A stretch of 13,815 nt of DNA from CAYUYH01 sp964449175. Its GTDB lineage: Bacteria > Planctomycetota > Phycisphaerae > SM23-33. Below are positions 5,880-13,815 of this stretch, piece by piece. Where the stretch lies: positions 1 through 13,815 of the forward strand of contig CAYUYH010000043.1 of NCBI GenBank assembly GCA_964449175.1, written 5' to 3'. Below the pieces are notes generated by a model that did not search any database, was not told the origin of the DNA, and saw only the letters and a program-made list of their open reading frames with translations. The number at the start of each line of letters is the position of its first letter. Position 1 is the stretch's first letter. Made by a program: the position numbers and the translations under genes.

Positions 5880-6251
5880 CTACTTCGGCCTCTTCGCGCC
5901 GTACTTGCTGCGGCTCTGCCTGCGGTTGGCCACGCCCAGGGCGTCCAGCGTGCCGCGCACGACGTGGTACCGCACGCCCGGCAGGTCGCGCACCCTGCCG
6001 CCGCGCACCAGCACGATGCTGTGTTCCTGAAGGTTGTGGTCGATGCCCGGTATGTAGGCCGTCACTTCCTTCCCGTTGCTCAAGCGAACACGGGCCACCT
6101 TGCGAAGCGCGGAGTTCGGCTTCTTCGGCGTGACGGTCTTGACCAGAAGACACACGCCTCGTCTCTGCGGGCAGGCCTCCAAGGCCACGTTCTTCTTCTT
6201 GGCCTTCTGCACTCGTCTGGGCCTGCTGATCAGTTGGTTTATGGTAGGCAT
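5880..6251 (-). CDS. rpsL: 30S ribosomal protein S12 (uS12)
   Basis: S12 is at the decoding centre of the 30S subunit, controls accuracy and is the classical streptomycin-resistance target. The 123-residue product has the family blocks MPTINQLI, PKKPNSALRK (42-51) and GGRVRDLPGVRYH (84-96). Lys43, the site of high-level resistance changes in E. coli, is the wild-type Lys. Residue 88 is Arg rather than the usual Lys; the same Lys-to-Arg change causes streptomycin resistance in E. coli and mycobacteria. Asp89, which RimO methylthiolates in E. coli, is present. The start has AAAGG five bases upstream. The gene follows rpoC by 49 bases and probably has its own promoter at 6275-6304. Confidence 0.98.
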   Translation of the reverse strand: MPTINQLISRPRRVQKAKKKNVALEACPQRRGVCLLVKTVTPKKPNSALRKVARVRLSNGKEVTAYIPGIDHNLQEHSIVLVRGGRVRDLPGVRYHVVRGTLDALGVANRRQSRSKYGAKRPK

Positions 6252-6274
6252 CGCAACCTTTCCGCTAACCGCAC

Positions 6275-6304
6275 ATTGTCACATGTCACCGCACGCGGTG
6301 TCAA
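6275..6304 (-). promoter_or_regulatory. Predicted promoter of the str operon, overlapping the rpoC stop codon
   Basis: On the minus strand a perfect -35 box TTGACA (6304-6299) includes the rpoC TGA stop. Eighteen bases later comes GACAAT (6280-6275), which matches four of six -10 bases and is preceded by TGt, an extended -10 feature. The spacer holds the dyad CACCGC-GT-GCGGTG (6300-6287). TGACA occurs three times in this stretch. Transcription would start near 6268, giving a leader of about 17 bases before rpsL. The block AATTGACACCG also occurs in the rpsJ promoter. Activity is inferred. Confidence 0.6.
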
Positions 6305-9300
6305 TTGCCGCTCAGCGCTTCCTGGACGGCCTGGGTGATCTCGGCCTCGGTCAGCTCTTCCGCCGGCGGTGCGGCGAACTGGGCCAGCTCCACCAGCTTC
6401 TTGATCTTCATCTCAAGGTACGGCTTGAAACTGGTGCCTGCCGGGATCAGGTGCCCCAGTATGACGTTTTCCTTCAGGCCTCGCAGCTCGTCGATCTTTC
6501 CGGCCAACGCCGCCTCGGTGAACACCTTGGTGCTCTCCTGGAAGCTGGCGGCCGACAGGAAGCTCTCCGACTGGAGCGAAGCCTTCGTCACGCCCAGCAG
6601 CAGCGTCTTTGCCGTCGCGGGCTTCGGGCGGCGGGTCTTCGCGGGCTGGCCGCCCTTGGCCTCGGCCTCGGCGTTGGCCTGCTCGACCTTGGACCGCTCC
6701 ACCACGTCGCCGGCCAGAAACTCCGTATCGCCGGCATCGACTATCTTCAGCGACTTGGCAAGCCTTGCATTTTCTCCGCGGAAGCGGAACTTGTCAACGA
6801 CATCTCCGGGCAGCAGATCGCTGTCGCCGACCGACTCGACGTGCACCTTTCGCAGCATCTGCATGACGATGATCTCGACGTGCTTGTCGTTGATGCTCTG
6901 TCCGACGCCGCGATACACGCCCATGACCTCGGTCTGGAGGTATTGCTGGAGGGCTTCCTCGCCGCGGATAGTCAGGATGTCGTGCGGAACCAGCGGCCCT
7001 TCGGTCAGCGGGTCGCCGGCCTCGACGTAGTCTCCGGTGTGCACGAGCAGGTGCCTGTCGTGCGGCACGTGGTGCTCTCGCTCCATGCCGCTGGTGCTGT
7101 GGACAAGGATGGTCATCTTGCCGCGGCGCTTGTCGGTCCGCAGCTCGACGCGGCCTGAGATCTCCGCCATGGCGGCAGGGTCTTTCGGCTTGCGGGCCTC
7201 AAACAGCTCGGTGACGCGAGGCAGACCGCCGGTGATGTCCTGCGTTCCCGTCACCTCTCGCGGCTGACGGGCGAGCAGCTCGCCAGGCTGCACGGATTGG
7301 CCTTCCCCCACCTCGATGCGGGCCTTGGATGGCAGGTAGTGGAAGTCGAGAATCTTGCCTGACTTATCCTCGATGACGATACGCGGGTGTTTCTCGCCCT
7401 TGTGTTCGATGACGACGTAGCGTCTTGCGGCGGCGGCCCCTCGGCTGCGCTCGGCCTCGACGCGGACCGTCTCGCCTTCCTCGATGTCCTGGAACCGCAC
7501 GTTTCCAGCCGCCTCGGCGAGGATCGGAATCCTGTGCGGGTCCCAGTTCACCAGTTTCGTGCCCGCCCGGACCTTCACACCATCCGCGGCGAGCACGTTG
7601 GCGCCGTACGGCACCTTGTACTTCTCGAGTTCGCGGCCCTTGTCGTCGACGATGGCGATCTCGCCGTTGCGCTTCAGGGCAAGGAGAACCTTCTCCTTGC
7701 CGACATTCACCTCGACTGCATTGAGATCACGGTGCTGCACCTTGCCGGCGGCGGTCGCCAGGATCTCGCTTTCGACCACGGCGCGGGTCGCCACGCCGCC
7801 GGTGTGGAAGGTCCGCATGGTCAGCTGCGTGCCGGGCTCGCCAATCGACTGCGCGGCGATAATGCCGACGGCCAGGCCTTCTTCCACAAGCTTGCCGGAT
7901 GACAGGTCCATGCCGTAGCACTTGGCGCAGATGCCCATCGGGCTCTCGCAGGTCAACGGGCTGCGGACGCGGATGGTCTCCATGCCCAAGTCCTCGATCT
8001 GCGCAGCCGTCGCTTCCGTTACGATCTCATTCTCGCGGACGATCGTCTCGTCGGTGATCGGGTTTACGATGTTCTCTCTTGCGACGCGTCCGACGATGAC
8101 ATCTCGCAGCGGCACGTCCACTTGCTCGCCCTTGTAGGTCGTCGACTTCGGGATGCCCTTCAGCGTGCCGCAGTCCAGGCAGGTGACGATCACGTTCTGG
8201 GCGACGTCGGCCAGCTTGCGGGTCAGATAGCCGGAGTCGGCCGTCTTGAGCGCCGTGTCCGCCAGGCCCTTACGCGCGCCGTGAGTCGAGCCGAAGTACT
8301 CCAGCACGGTCAGGCCCTCGCGGAAGTTGGCCTTAATCGGCGTCTCGATGATCTCACCGGAAGGCTTGACCATCAGGCCACGCATGCCGGCAAGCTGGCG
8401 AATCTGGTCGATGTTGCCGCGGGCGTTGGAGTGGAACATCAGCCAGACGGGGTTGAGGTATCCCGGCTCGTTGGCGCGCCTGTCGGACTGAAGCGCGGCC
8501 AGCAGGCTCTTGGTGACCTCTTCGCGTGCGTGAATCCATACGTCCACGATCTGGTTGTAGCGTTCGCCCTCGGTGATGGCGTCCACGTGGTAGTCGCTCT
8601 CGATGCGGTCCACGCGGTCCTGTGCCTCGCCCAGGATATCGGCCTTGCGATCGGGAATCCTCGCATCGGTGATGCCGAACGACAGCCCCGCCAGCGTCGA
8701 GTAGCGGAAGCCCAGCTCCTTGATCTTGTCGAGCAGGTCCAGCGTGGCGGCACGGCCCAGTGTCTGGAAGCAGTCGCTGATGACCTTGCTGACGCCCTTC
8801 TGGCCGAGGGGATAGTTGTAGTAGCACATGCCCTCGGGCAGGATGTCGTTGAACACGCAGCAGCCGGCGGTGGTGATGAACCGGCCTTTTTCGGGGACGT
8901 AGGTGCGTTCCTGCTCGATGACGGCGCGCTCGTCGCCGAGTCGGACGACCACGCGTGCATGCATGCCGATCCGTCCAAGTTGATGGGCGGTGATCGCGTC
9001 GTCCGGCCGGCCGAAGACGGGGTACGACTCGCCGTCGCTGAACTTGACGCGCTGCACGTCGTCGCCGACGAACTCCACGCCCTGGTCGGACGTCAGGTAG
9101 TACACGCCCAGCACGATGTCCTGCATGGGCATGGCGATGGGCGCGCCGTTCGCCGGCGAGAAGATGTTGTTGGTGGACATCATCAGCACGTGGGCCTCGG
9201 CTTGGGCCTCCACCGACAGCGGAAGGTGCACGGCCATCATGTCGCCGTCGAAGTCGGCGTTGAAGCCCTTGCACACCAGCGGGTGGACCTTGATGGCGTT

Positions 9301-10617
9301 GCCCTCGACCAGCACCGGCTCGAAGGCCTGGATGCCCATTCTGTGCAGCGTCGGGGCGCGGTTCAGCATCACGGGGTGCTGGTAGATGCACTCTTCCAGC
9401 ACGTCCCAGATCTCGCGTTCGCGCCGCTCGAGCATCTTCTTGGCCGACTTGATCGTGTCGGCCAGACCGCGCTCCTTCAGCCGGCGGATGATGAACGGCT
9501 GGTACAGCTCCAGGGCGATCTTCTTCGGCAGGCCGCACTGGTGCAGGTTGAGCTCCGGGCCGATGACGATCACGGACCGCCCGGAGTAGTCCACTCGCTT
9601 GCCCAGCAGGTTCTCGCGGAACCGCCCCTGCTTGCCCTTGATCATGTCGGTGAGGCTCTTGAGCGGGCGGTTGGCGGTGCCCTGGACGGGCCGGCGGCAT
9701 CGGCCGTTGTCGAACAGCGCGTCCACCGCCTGCTGAAGCATGCGCTTTTCGTTGCGGATGATGACCTCGGGGGCGTTGAGGTCCATCAGCTTCTTCAGGC
9801 GGTTGTTGCGATTGATGATCCGCCTGTAGAGGTCGTTGAGGTCGCTGGTGGCGAAGTTGCCGCTGTCCAGCAGCACCAGCGGGCGCAGCTCCGGCGGGAT
9901 CACCGGTATGACTTCCATCACGATCCACTCAGGACGATTGCCTGACATGCGGATGTTCTCCACGAGCTTCAGCCGCTTGGTCAGGTCCTTGGTCTTCTGC
10001 TTGGAGCTGGTCTTCCGGAGGCCCTCGCGGAGTTCCTTCGCGGTCTCGTCGAGGTCCAACTGTTCCAGCAGCGACTTAATGGCCTCGGCGCCCATCACGG
10101 CCTTGAAGTCGTCGCGGTACTTCTCATAGGCCGAGCGGTACTCGTCCTCCGTGAACACCTGCTTGAACTTCAGCGGCGTCTGCCCGGGATCGGTCACCAC
10201 GTAGTCCTGGAAGAGGATGATCTTCTCCAGGTCGCTGGCCTTCATGTCCAGCAGGGTCCCCAGCCGGCTCGGCAGGGCCTTGAAGAACCATATGTGCACG
10301 ACGGGGGCGGCCAGGCTTATGTGTCCCATGCGCTTGCGGCGCACGCGAGAGTGAGTGACCTTTACGCCGCACCGGTCGCAGATGATGCCCTTGTGTTTGG
10401 TGCCCTTGTACTTGCCGCAGGCGCACTCCCAGTCGCGATCCGGCCCGAAGATCCTCTCGCAGAACAGGCCGTCCTTCTCCGGACGGTAGGTGCGATAGTT
10501 GATCGTCTCGGGCTTCTTGACCTCTCCGAATGACCAGCTTCTGATGTCGCTGGGAGAGGCAAGCTGGATCTTCACCGACCCGTAGTCATTGATCCGGTCA
10601 TAAACGCTGTCAATCAT
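6301..10617 (-). CDS. rpoC: DNA-directed RNA polymerase subunit beta'
   Basis: Beta' forms half of the RNA polymerase active site and carries the clamp. From ATG 10617 the protein is 1438 residues (E. coli 1407). The first zinc site is Cys65, 67, 80 and 83. The catalytic magnesium loop is NADFDGD (453-459; Asp455, 457, 459). The bridge-helix region lies near 765-812. The second zinc site is Cys816, 890, 897 and 900, with an extra Cys813. The trigger loop includes QLTMRTFH (931-938). A long insert, about 945-1120, aligns by wording with the E. coli trigger-loop insertion. Near the C-terminus a GDxxLxGDVV segment appears twice (about 1264 and 1296), followed by a basic linker. I reject a start at 10677 because it adds a basic, non-homologous 20-residue tail; GGAG lies ten bases before 10617. 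rpoB is 79 bases upstream. Confidence 0.98.
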   Translation of the reverse strand: MIDSVYDRINDYGSVKIQLASPSDIRSWSFGEVKKPETINYRTYRPEKDGLFCERIFGPDRDWECACGKYKGTKHKGIICDRCGVKVTHSRVRRKRMGHISLAAPVVHIWFFKALPSRLGTLLDMKASDLEKIILFQDYVVTDPGQTPLKFKQVFTEDEYRSAYEKYRDDFKAVMGAEAIKSLLEQLDLDETAKELREGLRKTSSKQKTKDLTKRLKLVENIRMSGNRPEWIVMEVIPVIPPELRPLVLLDSGNFATSDLNDLYRRIINRNNRLKKLMDLNAPEVIIRNEKRMLQQAVDALFDNGRCRRPVQGTANRPLKSLTDMIKGKQGRFRENLLGKRVDYSGRSVIVIGPELNLHQCGLPKKIALELYQPFIIRRLKERGLADTIKSAKKMLERREREIWDVLEECIYQHPVMLNRAPTLHRMGIQAFEPVLVEGNAIKVHPLVCKGFNADFDGDMMAVHLPLSVEAQAEAHVLMMSTNNIFSPANGAPIAMPMQDIVLGVYYLTSDQGVEFVGDDVQRVKFSDGESYPVFGRPDDAITAHQLGRIGMHARVVVRLGDERAVIEQERTYVPEKGRFITTAGCCVFNDILPEGMCYYNYPLGQKGVSKVISDCFQTLGRAATLDLLDKIKELGFRYSTLAGLSFGITDARIPDRKADILGEAQDRVDRIESDYHVDAITEGERYNQIVDVWIHAREEVTKSLLAALQSDRRANEPGYLNPVWLMFHSNARGNIDQIRQLAGMRGLMVKPSGEIIETPIKANFREGLTVLEYFGSTHGARKGLADTALKTADSGYLTRKLADVAQNVIVTCLDCGTLKGIPKSTTYKGEQVDVPLRDVIVGRVARENIVNPITDETIVRENEIVTEATAAQIEDLGMETIRVRSPLTCESPMGICAKCYGMDLSSGKLVEEGLAVGIIAAQSIGEPGTQLTMRTFHTGGVATRAVVESEILATAAGKVQHRDLNAVEVNVGKEKVLLALKRNGEIAIVDDKGRELEKYKVPYGANVLAADGVKVRAGTKLVNWDPHRIPILAEAAGNVRFQDIEEGETVRVEAERSRGAAAARRYVVIEHKGEKHPRIVIEDKSGKILDFHYLPSKARIEVGEGQSVQPGELLARQPREVTGTQDITGGLPRVTELFEARKPKDPAAMAEISGRVELRTDKRRGKMTILVHSTSGMEREHHVPHDRHLLVHTGDYVEAGDPLTEGPLVPHDILTIRGEEALQQYLQTEVMGVYRGVGQSINDKHVEIIVMQMLRKVHVESVGDSDLLPGDVVDKFRFRGENARLAKSLKIVDAGDTEFLAGDVVERSKVEQANAEAEAKGGQPAKTRRPKPATAKTLLLGVTKASLQSESFLSAASFQESTKVFTEAALAGKIDELRGLKENVILGHLIPAGTSFKPYLEMKIKKLVELAQFAAPPAEELTEAEITQAVQEALSGN

Positions 10618-10639
10618 TCGTCTCTTGCTCCGACGTTTG

Positions 10640-10661
10640 GCCCCGCGTCGGCCTGCGGGGC
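10640..10661 (-). other. GC hairpin in the rpoB-rpoC spacer
   Basis: Arms 10640-10646 (GCCCCGC) and 10655-10661 (GCGGGGC) form a perfect seven-base-pair stem with an eight-base loop in the 79-base spacer. The minus-strand bases after it (CAAACGTCGG) contain no T-run, so it is unlikely to end transcription. It could be an RNA-processing or stability element, or chance in GC-rich sequence. Its 3' foot lies about six bases before the rpoC Shine-Dalgarno. Confidence 0.5.
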
Positions 10662-10696
10662 TGTGGCCAGTATGCACTCGCCAGCGTGCAGACAGG

Positions 10697-13600
10697 TCAG
10701 ATCAGTCGTTTCTTCTCCAGCTGTATGTTCAGGCCCAGGCCCCGCAGCTCGTTGCACAGCACGTCGAAGCTGACCGGCGTGCCGGCATCGAGGATATTGG
10801 TGCCCTTGACCATTGATTCGTATATCTTGGTTCTGCCTTCCACGTCGTCGCTCTTGACGGTCAGCAGTTCTTGGAGGGTGTAGCTGGCGCCGTATGCTTC
10901 CAGCGCCCAGACTTCCATCTCGCCGAACCTTTGGCCTCCGGTGCGGGCCTTGCCGCCGAGCGGCTGCTGCGTGATCAGCGAGTATGGGCCGGTCGCGCGG
11001 GCGTGGATCTTCTCATCCACCAGGTGGTGGAGCTTGTTCATGTAGATGTAGCCGACGGTCACCTTCTGCTCGAACGGCTCGCCCGTCCGCCCGTCATAGA
11101 CGGTCACCTTGCCGTCGCGCGGCATCTCTATCAGCAGCTCGCGCGTGTCGCCGGCCTGCTGGATGACGTGGATATCGTCACGACGCCGGCGAGTGTGCTC
11201 ATTGGCCTCCTCGATGCACTCGAAGATCTCCTGCTCCTTCGCTCCATCGAAGACCGGCGTGACGGCCTTGAAGCCCAGCACCGCCGCCGCCCAGCCCAGG
11301 TGCGTCTCGAGGATCTGGCCCAGATTCATGCGCCCGGGAACGCCCAGCGGGTTGAGGATGATCTCCACCGGCATGCCATCGGCCAGGAAGGGCATGTCTT
11401 CCTCGGGCACGATTCGAGCGATGACGCCCTTGTTGCCGTGCCGCCCGGCCATCTTGTCGCCGACGCCGAGCATGCGCTTGGTGGCGACGCGGACCTTCAC
11501 CATCTCCAGCACGCCGCCGGGCAGCTCGTCGCCGCGCTTCATGTGCTCGATCTTCCGGTCGCGCTCGGCGCGGATTTCCTCGATTCGCGGCCAGTAGCGG
11601 TCGTGGATCGCCTGGGCCTGCTTCCGGGCGACCGGCTTGGTCGTCTTGGCCCACTTGAGCGTGAAGTTGTCGATCTGCTCCATCACGACGGCGTCGATGT
11701 CGCTCTGCCCGACCTTCTGCCGCGTGGATGAGTCCACCAGCGGGTTGCCGAGAACGTCGTTCATCTCCTCAACCATCGTGCGGAACGTCTCGATCATCCG
11801 CCGGTTCATCGACGAACGGTACTGCCGGATCGACTTGTTCAGCTCCGACTTCTGCTCGTCGGTCATGTGCATCCGCCGGCTGAACCGCCGCGTGTCCACC
11901 ACCACGCCTTCCTCGCCGGCGGGCAGCTCCAGGCTGTCGTTCTTGACGTCCTCGCCGGCCCGGCCGAAAATCGCGTGAAGCAGCTTCTCCTCCGGCGAAA
12001 GCTCGCTCTTGGACTTCGGGCTGACCTTGCCCACGAGGATGTCGCCCGGCCCGACGCGAGTGCCGACCTGGACCACGCCGTACTCGTCCAGGTAGCGAAG
12101 GGCGCGCTCCGAGACGTTCGGAATGTCGCGGGTGAACTCTTCCCTGCCCAGCTTGGTCTCGCGGATTTCCACCTCGTACTCTTCCAGATGGACGGAGGTG
12201 AAGGCATCCGTCTTGACCAGGCGCGAGGAGATAACGATTGCGTCCTCGAAGTTGTAGCCGTCGTAGGGCATGAAGGCGACCAGGACGTTCGTGCCCAGCG
12301 CCAGCTCTCCCCGGCTGGTGCCGGGACCGTCGGCGATGATTTCGCCCCGCTTGACTTTCTGGCCCTCGACGACAATGGGCTTCTGGTTCAGGCAGGCCCG
12401 CTCGTTGAGTTTGTTGAACTTGCGCAGCTCGTACTCGTCGGTGTTGCCGATGACGATCCGGCTGGCGTCGACGTAGGTGACGACGCCGGCCTTCTCGGCG
12501 CGGATGGCCATCGACGAGTTCTCGGCCACGGCCTTCTCGATGCCCGTGCCGACGATCGGCGGCTCCGTGCGGATAAGCGGCACGGCCTGCCTCTGCATGT
12601 TCGAGCCCATCAGGGCGCGGTTCGCGTCGTCGTGCTCGAGGAACGGGATCAGCGCCGCGGATATGCCCACCGTTTGCTTCGGCGAGATGTCCACATAGTC
12701 CACTTGGTCGCCGGAGACCATGCTGACCTCGCCCTTGACCCTGGCCAGCACGTGCTCGCCGACCAGTCGACTGTCGCCGCGGGAGGTCTTCTGCATGCTG
12801 TCCGGCGGCGCCAGCACGCATTCCATCTCTTCGTCCGCCCGCAGGTAGACGATCTCGTCGCTGACCTTGCCCTTGTTGACCTTGCGGTACGGAGTGACCA
12901 GGAAGCCGTACTTGTCCACCGCGGAGTAGATGGCCAGCGAGCTGATCAGCCCGATGTTGTTGCCCTCGGGCGTTTCGATCGGGCAGATTCGGCCGTAGTG
13001 GCTGATGTGCACGTCGCGGACCTCGAAGCCGGCTCGCTTGCGGTTCAGCCCGCCCGGCCCAAGCGCCGACAGGCGCCGCTCGTGGGTGAGCTGGCTGAGA
13101 GGGTTCTGCTGGTCGACGACCTGGCTAAGTTCGCCTCGGCCGAAGAAGTAGTCGATGCTCGCCGAGATGCTCTTGGAGTTCACCAGGTCGGCGATCTTGG
13201 ACAGTTCGGCGGGGTCTTTCAGGCTCATGCGCTCCTGGACGGTGCGGCGCAGCTTGAGGAAGCCCTTGCGCAGCTCGTCGGTTGCCAGTTCGCCGATGGT
13301 CCGCAGGCGGCGGTTGCCCAGGTGGTCGATGTCGTCCACATTGCCTTCGCCGCTACGGAGCCTGACGATGTACTTCAGCGTGTTGACCATGTCCTCGCAG
13401 CGGAGGGTCATGACCTTCTCGGGGACGTCCTGGTGGAACTTGCGGTTGAGGCGGAACCGCCCGACCCGCCCGAGGCGGTAGCGGTTCTCGTCGTAGAACT
13501 TCTCCTGGAAGAGCGTCTTGGCCTTGTCCACCTGGGGCGGGTTGCCCGGGCGCATGCGGGCGTAGATCCGCAGCAGCGCGTTTTCGTGGCTGTCGGCGGC

Positions 13601-13815
13601 GTCCTCGGCCAGGGTGTTGAGGATCAGCGGGTCGCTGACGGTGACGATGGCCTCGACCTTCTTGATCGCCGACGAGCAGATGGCCGTGAGCGCCTCGCCG
13701 ATCTGCCCGCCGGCGGGCACGAGCTCCTCGCCGCTGTCGGGATCGACCACCGCCTCGACCACGTACATGTCAGGCTGGAGCTTGTCGACCGTCAGCGTCT
13801 TGGTCTCGTAGAACT
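10697..13815 (-). CDS. rpoB: DNA-directed RNA polymerase subunit beta, 5' end outside the window
   Basis: Beta forms the other half of the RNA polymerase active-site cleft and is the rifampicin target. The frame is open from the window edge (FYETKTLTVDK) to a TGA at 10697. It gives 1038 residues; the N-terminal 200 or so must lie beyond the window. I see the lobe-fork block EGNVDDIDHLGNRRLR, the rifampicin region from fragment residue 226 (RGELSQVVDQQNPLSQLTHE), CPIETPEGNNIGLI, ANRALMGSNMQRQAVPLI and GDKMAGRHGNKGVIARI. The C-terminal anchor is GGQRFGEMEVWALEAYGA, and the protein ends IQLEKKRLI. The position of E. coli Phe514 is Val, and the usual EGPN is EGNN. The frame is intact, and rpoC follows after 79 bases. 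An internal Met at 13768 is not the true start, since the frame and homology continue upstream. Confidence 0.98.
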   Translation of the reverse strand, partial: FYETKTLTVDKLQPDMYVVEAVVDPDSGEELVPAGGQIGEALTAICSSAIKKVEAIVTVSDPLILNTLAEDAADSHENALLRIYARMRPGNPPQVDKAKTLFQEKFYDENRYRLGRVGRFRLNRKFHQDVPEKVMTLRCEDMVNTLKYIVRLRSGEGNVDDIDHLGNRRLRTIGELATDELRKGFLKLRRTVQERMSLKDPAELSKIADLVNSKSISASIDYFFGRGELSQVVDQQNPLSQLTHERRLSALGPGGLNRKRAGFEVRDVHISHYGRICPIETPEGNNIGLISSLAIYSAVDKYGFLVTPYRKVNKGKVSDEIVYLRADEEMECVLAPPDSMQKTSRGDSRLVGEHVLARVKGEVSMVSGDQVDYVDISPKQTVGISAALIPFLEHDDANRALMGSNMQRQAVPLIRTEPPIVGTGIEKAVAENSSMAIRAEKAGVVTYVDASRIVIGNTDEYELRKFNKLNERACLNQKPIVVEGQKVKRGEIIADGPGTSRGELALGTNVLVAFMPYDGYNFEDAIVISSRLVKTDAFTSVHLEEYEVEIRETKLGREEFTRDIPNVSERALRYLDEYGVVQVGTRVGPGDILVGKVSPKSKSELSPEEKLLHAIFGRAGEDVKNDSLELPAGEEGVVVDTRRFSRRMHMTDEQKSELNKSIRQYRSSMNRRMIETFRTMVEEMNDVLGNPLVDSSTRQKVGQSDIDAVVMEQIDNFTLKWAKTTKPVARKQAQAIHDRYWPRIEEIRAERDRKIEHMKRGDELPGGVLEMVKVRVATKRMLGVGDKMAGRHGNKGVIARIVPEEDMPFLADGMPVEIILNPLGVPGRMNLGQILETHLGWAAAVLGFKAVTPVFDGAKEQEIFECIEEANEHTRRRRDDIHVIQQAGDTRELLIEMPRDGKVTVYDGRTGEPFEQKVTVGYIYMNKLHHLVDEKIHARATGPYSLITQQPLGGKARTGGQRFGEMEVWALEAYGASYTLQELLTVKSDDVEGRTKIYESMVKGTNILDAGTPVSFDVLCNELRGLGLNIQLEKKRLI

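Noticed and set aside
8122..9945. A 607-codon open frame on the plus strand opposite rpoC
   Set aside because: It lies entirely antisense to a well-conserved gene. Its composition (rich in Val, Leu, His, Ala, Gln and Asp) is typical of the complement of GC-rich codons, and I recognise no domain in it.
10618..10677. An in-frame upstream ATG adding 20 residues to RpoC
   Set aside because: The added residues are basic and unlike beta' N-termini, they would be encoded across the spacer hairpin, and MIDSVYDRINDYG is a typical beta' start.
10871..11731. Long plus-strand open frames opposite rpoB
   Set aside because: They are antisense shadows of conserved rpoB sequence with skewed composition and no recognisable motif.

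Overview
The window is an unbroken run of core transcription and translation genes, all on the minus strand. In transcription order they are rpoB (5' end outside the window), rpoC, rpsL, rpsG, fusA, rpsJ, rplC, rplD, rplW and rplB (cut a few codons before its end). This is the classical junction of the rpoBC, str and S10 clusters. I see no mobile element, CRISPR array, tRNA, rRNA, phage gene or pseudogene. No new multi-gene system is visible. The interest lies in promoters, spacers and lineage-specific residues.

Organism: a GC-rich bacterium, most likely from the Planctomycetota or a neighbouring PVC lineage. Three points support this. EF-G carries G-domain wording (INKLDR, CGSALK) that recalls the spirochaete/planctomycete/delta-proteobacterial and mitochondrial EF-G type. 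The rifampicin region of RpoB reads LSQVVDQQNPLSQLTHERR, with Val where most bacteria have Phe. tuf is missing from its usual place after fusA. The assignment is from memory of family sequences and is tentative.

Layout, in transcription order (right to left). 13815-10697 is rpoB. 10696-10618 is a short spacer with a GC hairpin. 10617-6301 is rpoC. A promoter-like element (6304-6275) overlaps the rpoC stop codon and probably starts rpsL (6251-5880) and rpsG (5831-5355). 5354-4975 is a 380-base non-coding stretch full of perfect inverted repeats ahead of fusA (4974-2896). 2895-2764 replaces tuf and holds a second promoter-like element (2854-2827), probably for the S10 operon: rpsJ, rplC, rplD, rplW and rplB. 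Those genes are 6-19 bases apart or overlap by four bases.

The products work together. RpoB and RpoC form the catalytic core of RNA polymerase. S12, S7 and S10 are small-subunit proteins, and L3, L4, L23 and L2 are large-subunit proteins. EF-G drives translocation. The two promoter-like elements share an 11-base block, AATTGACACCG, each followed by a small dyad, which suggests common control of the str and S10 units.
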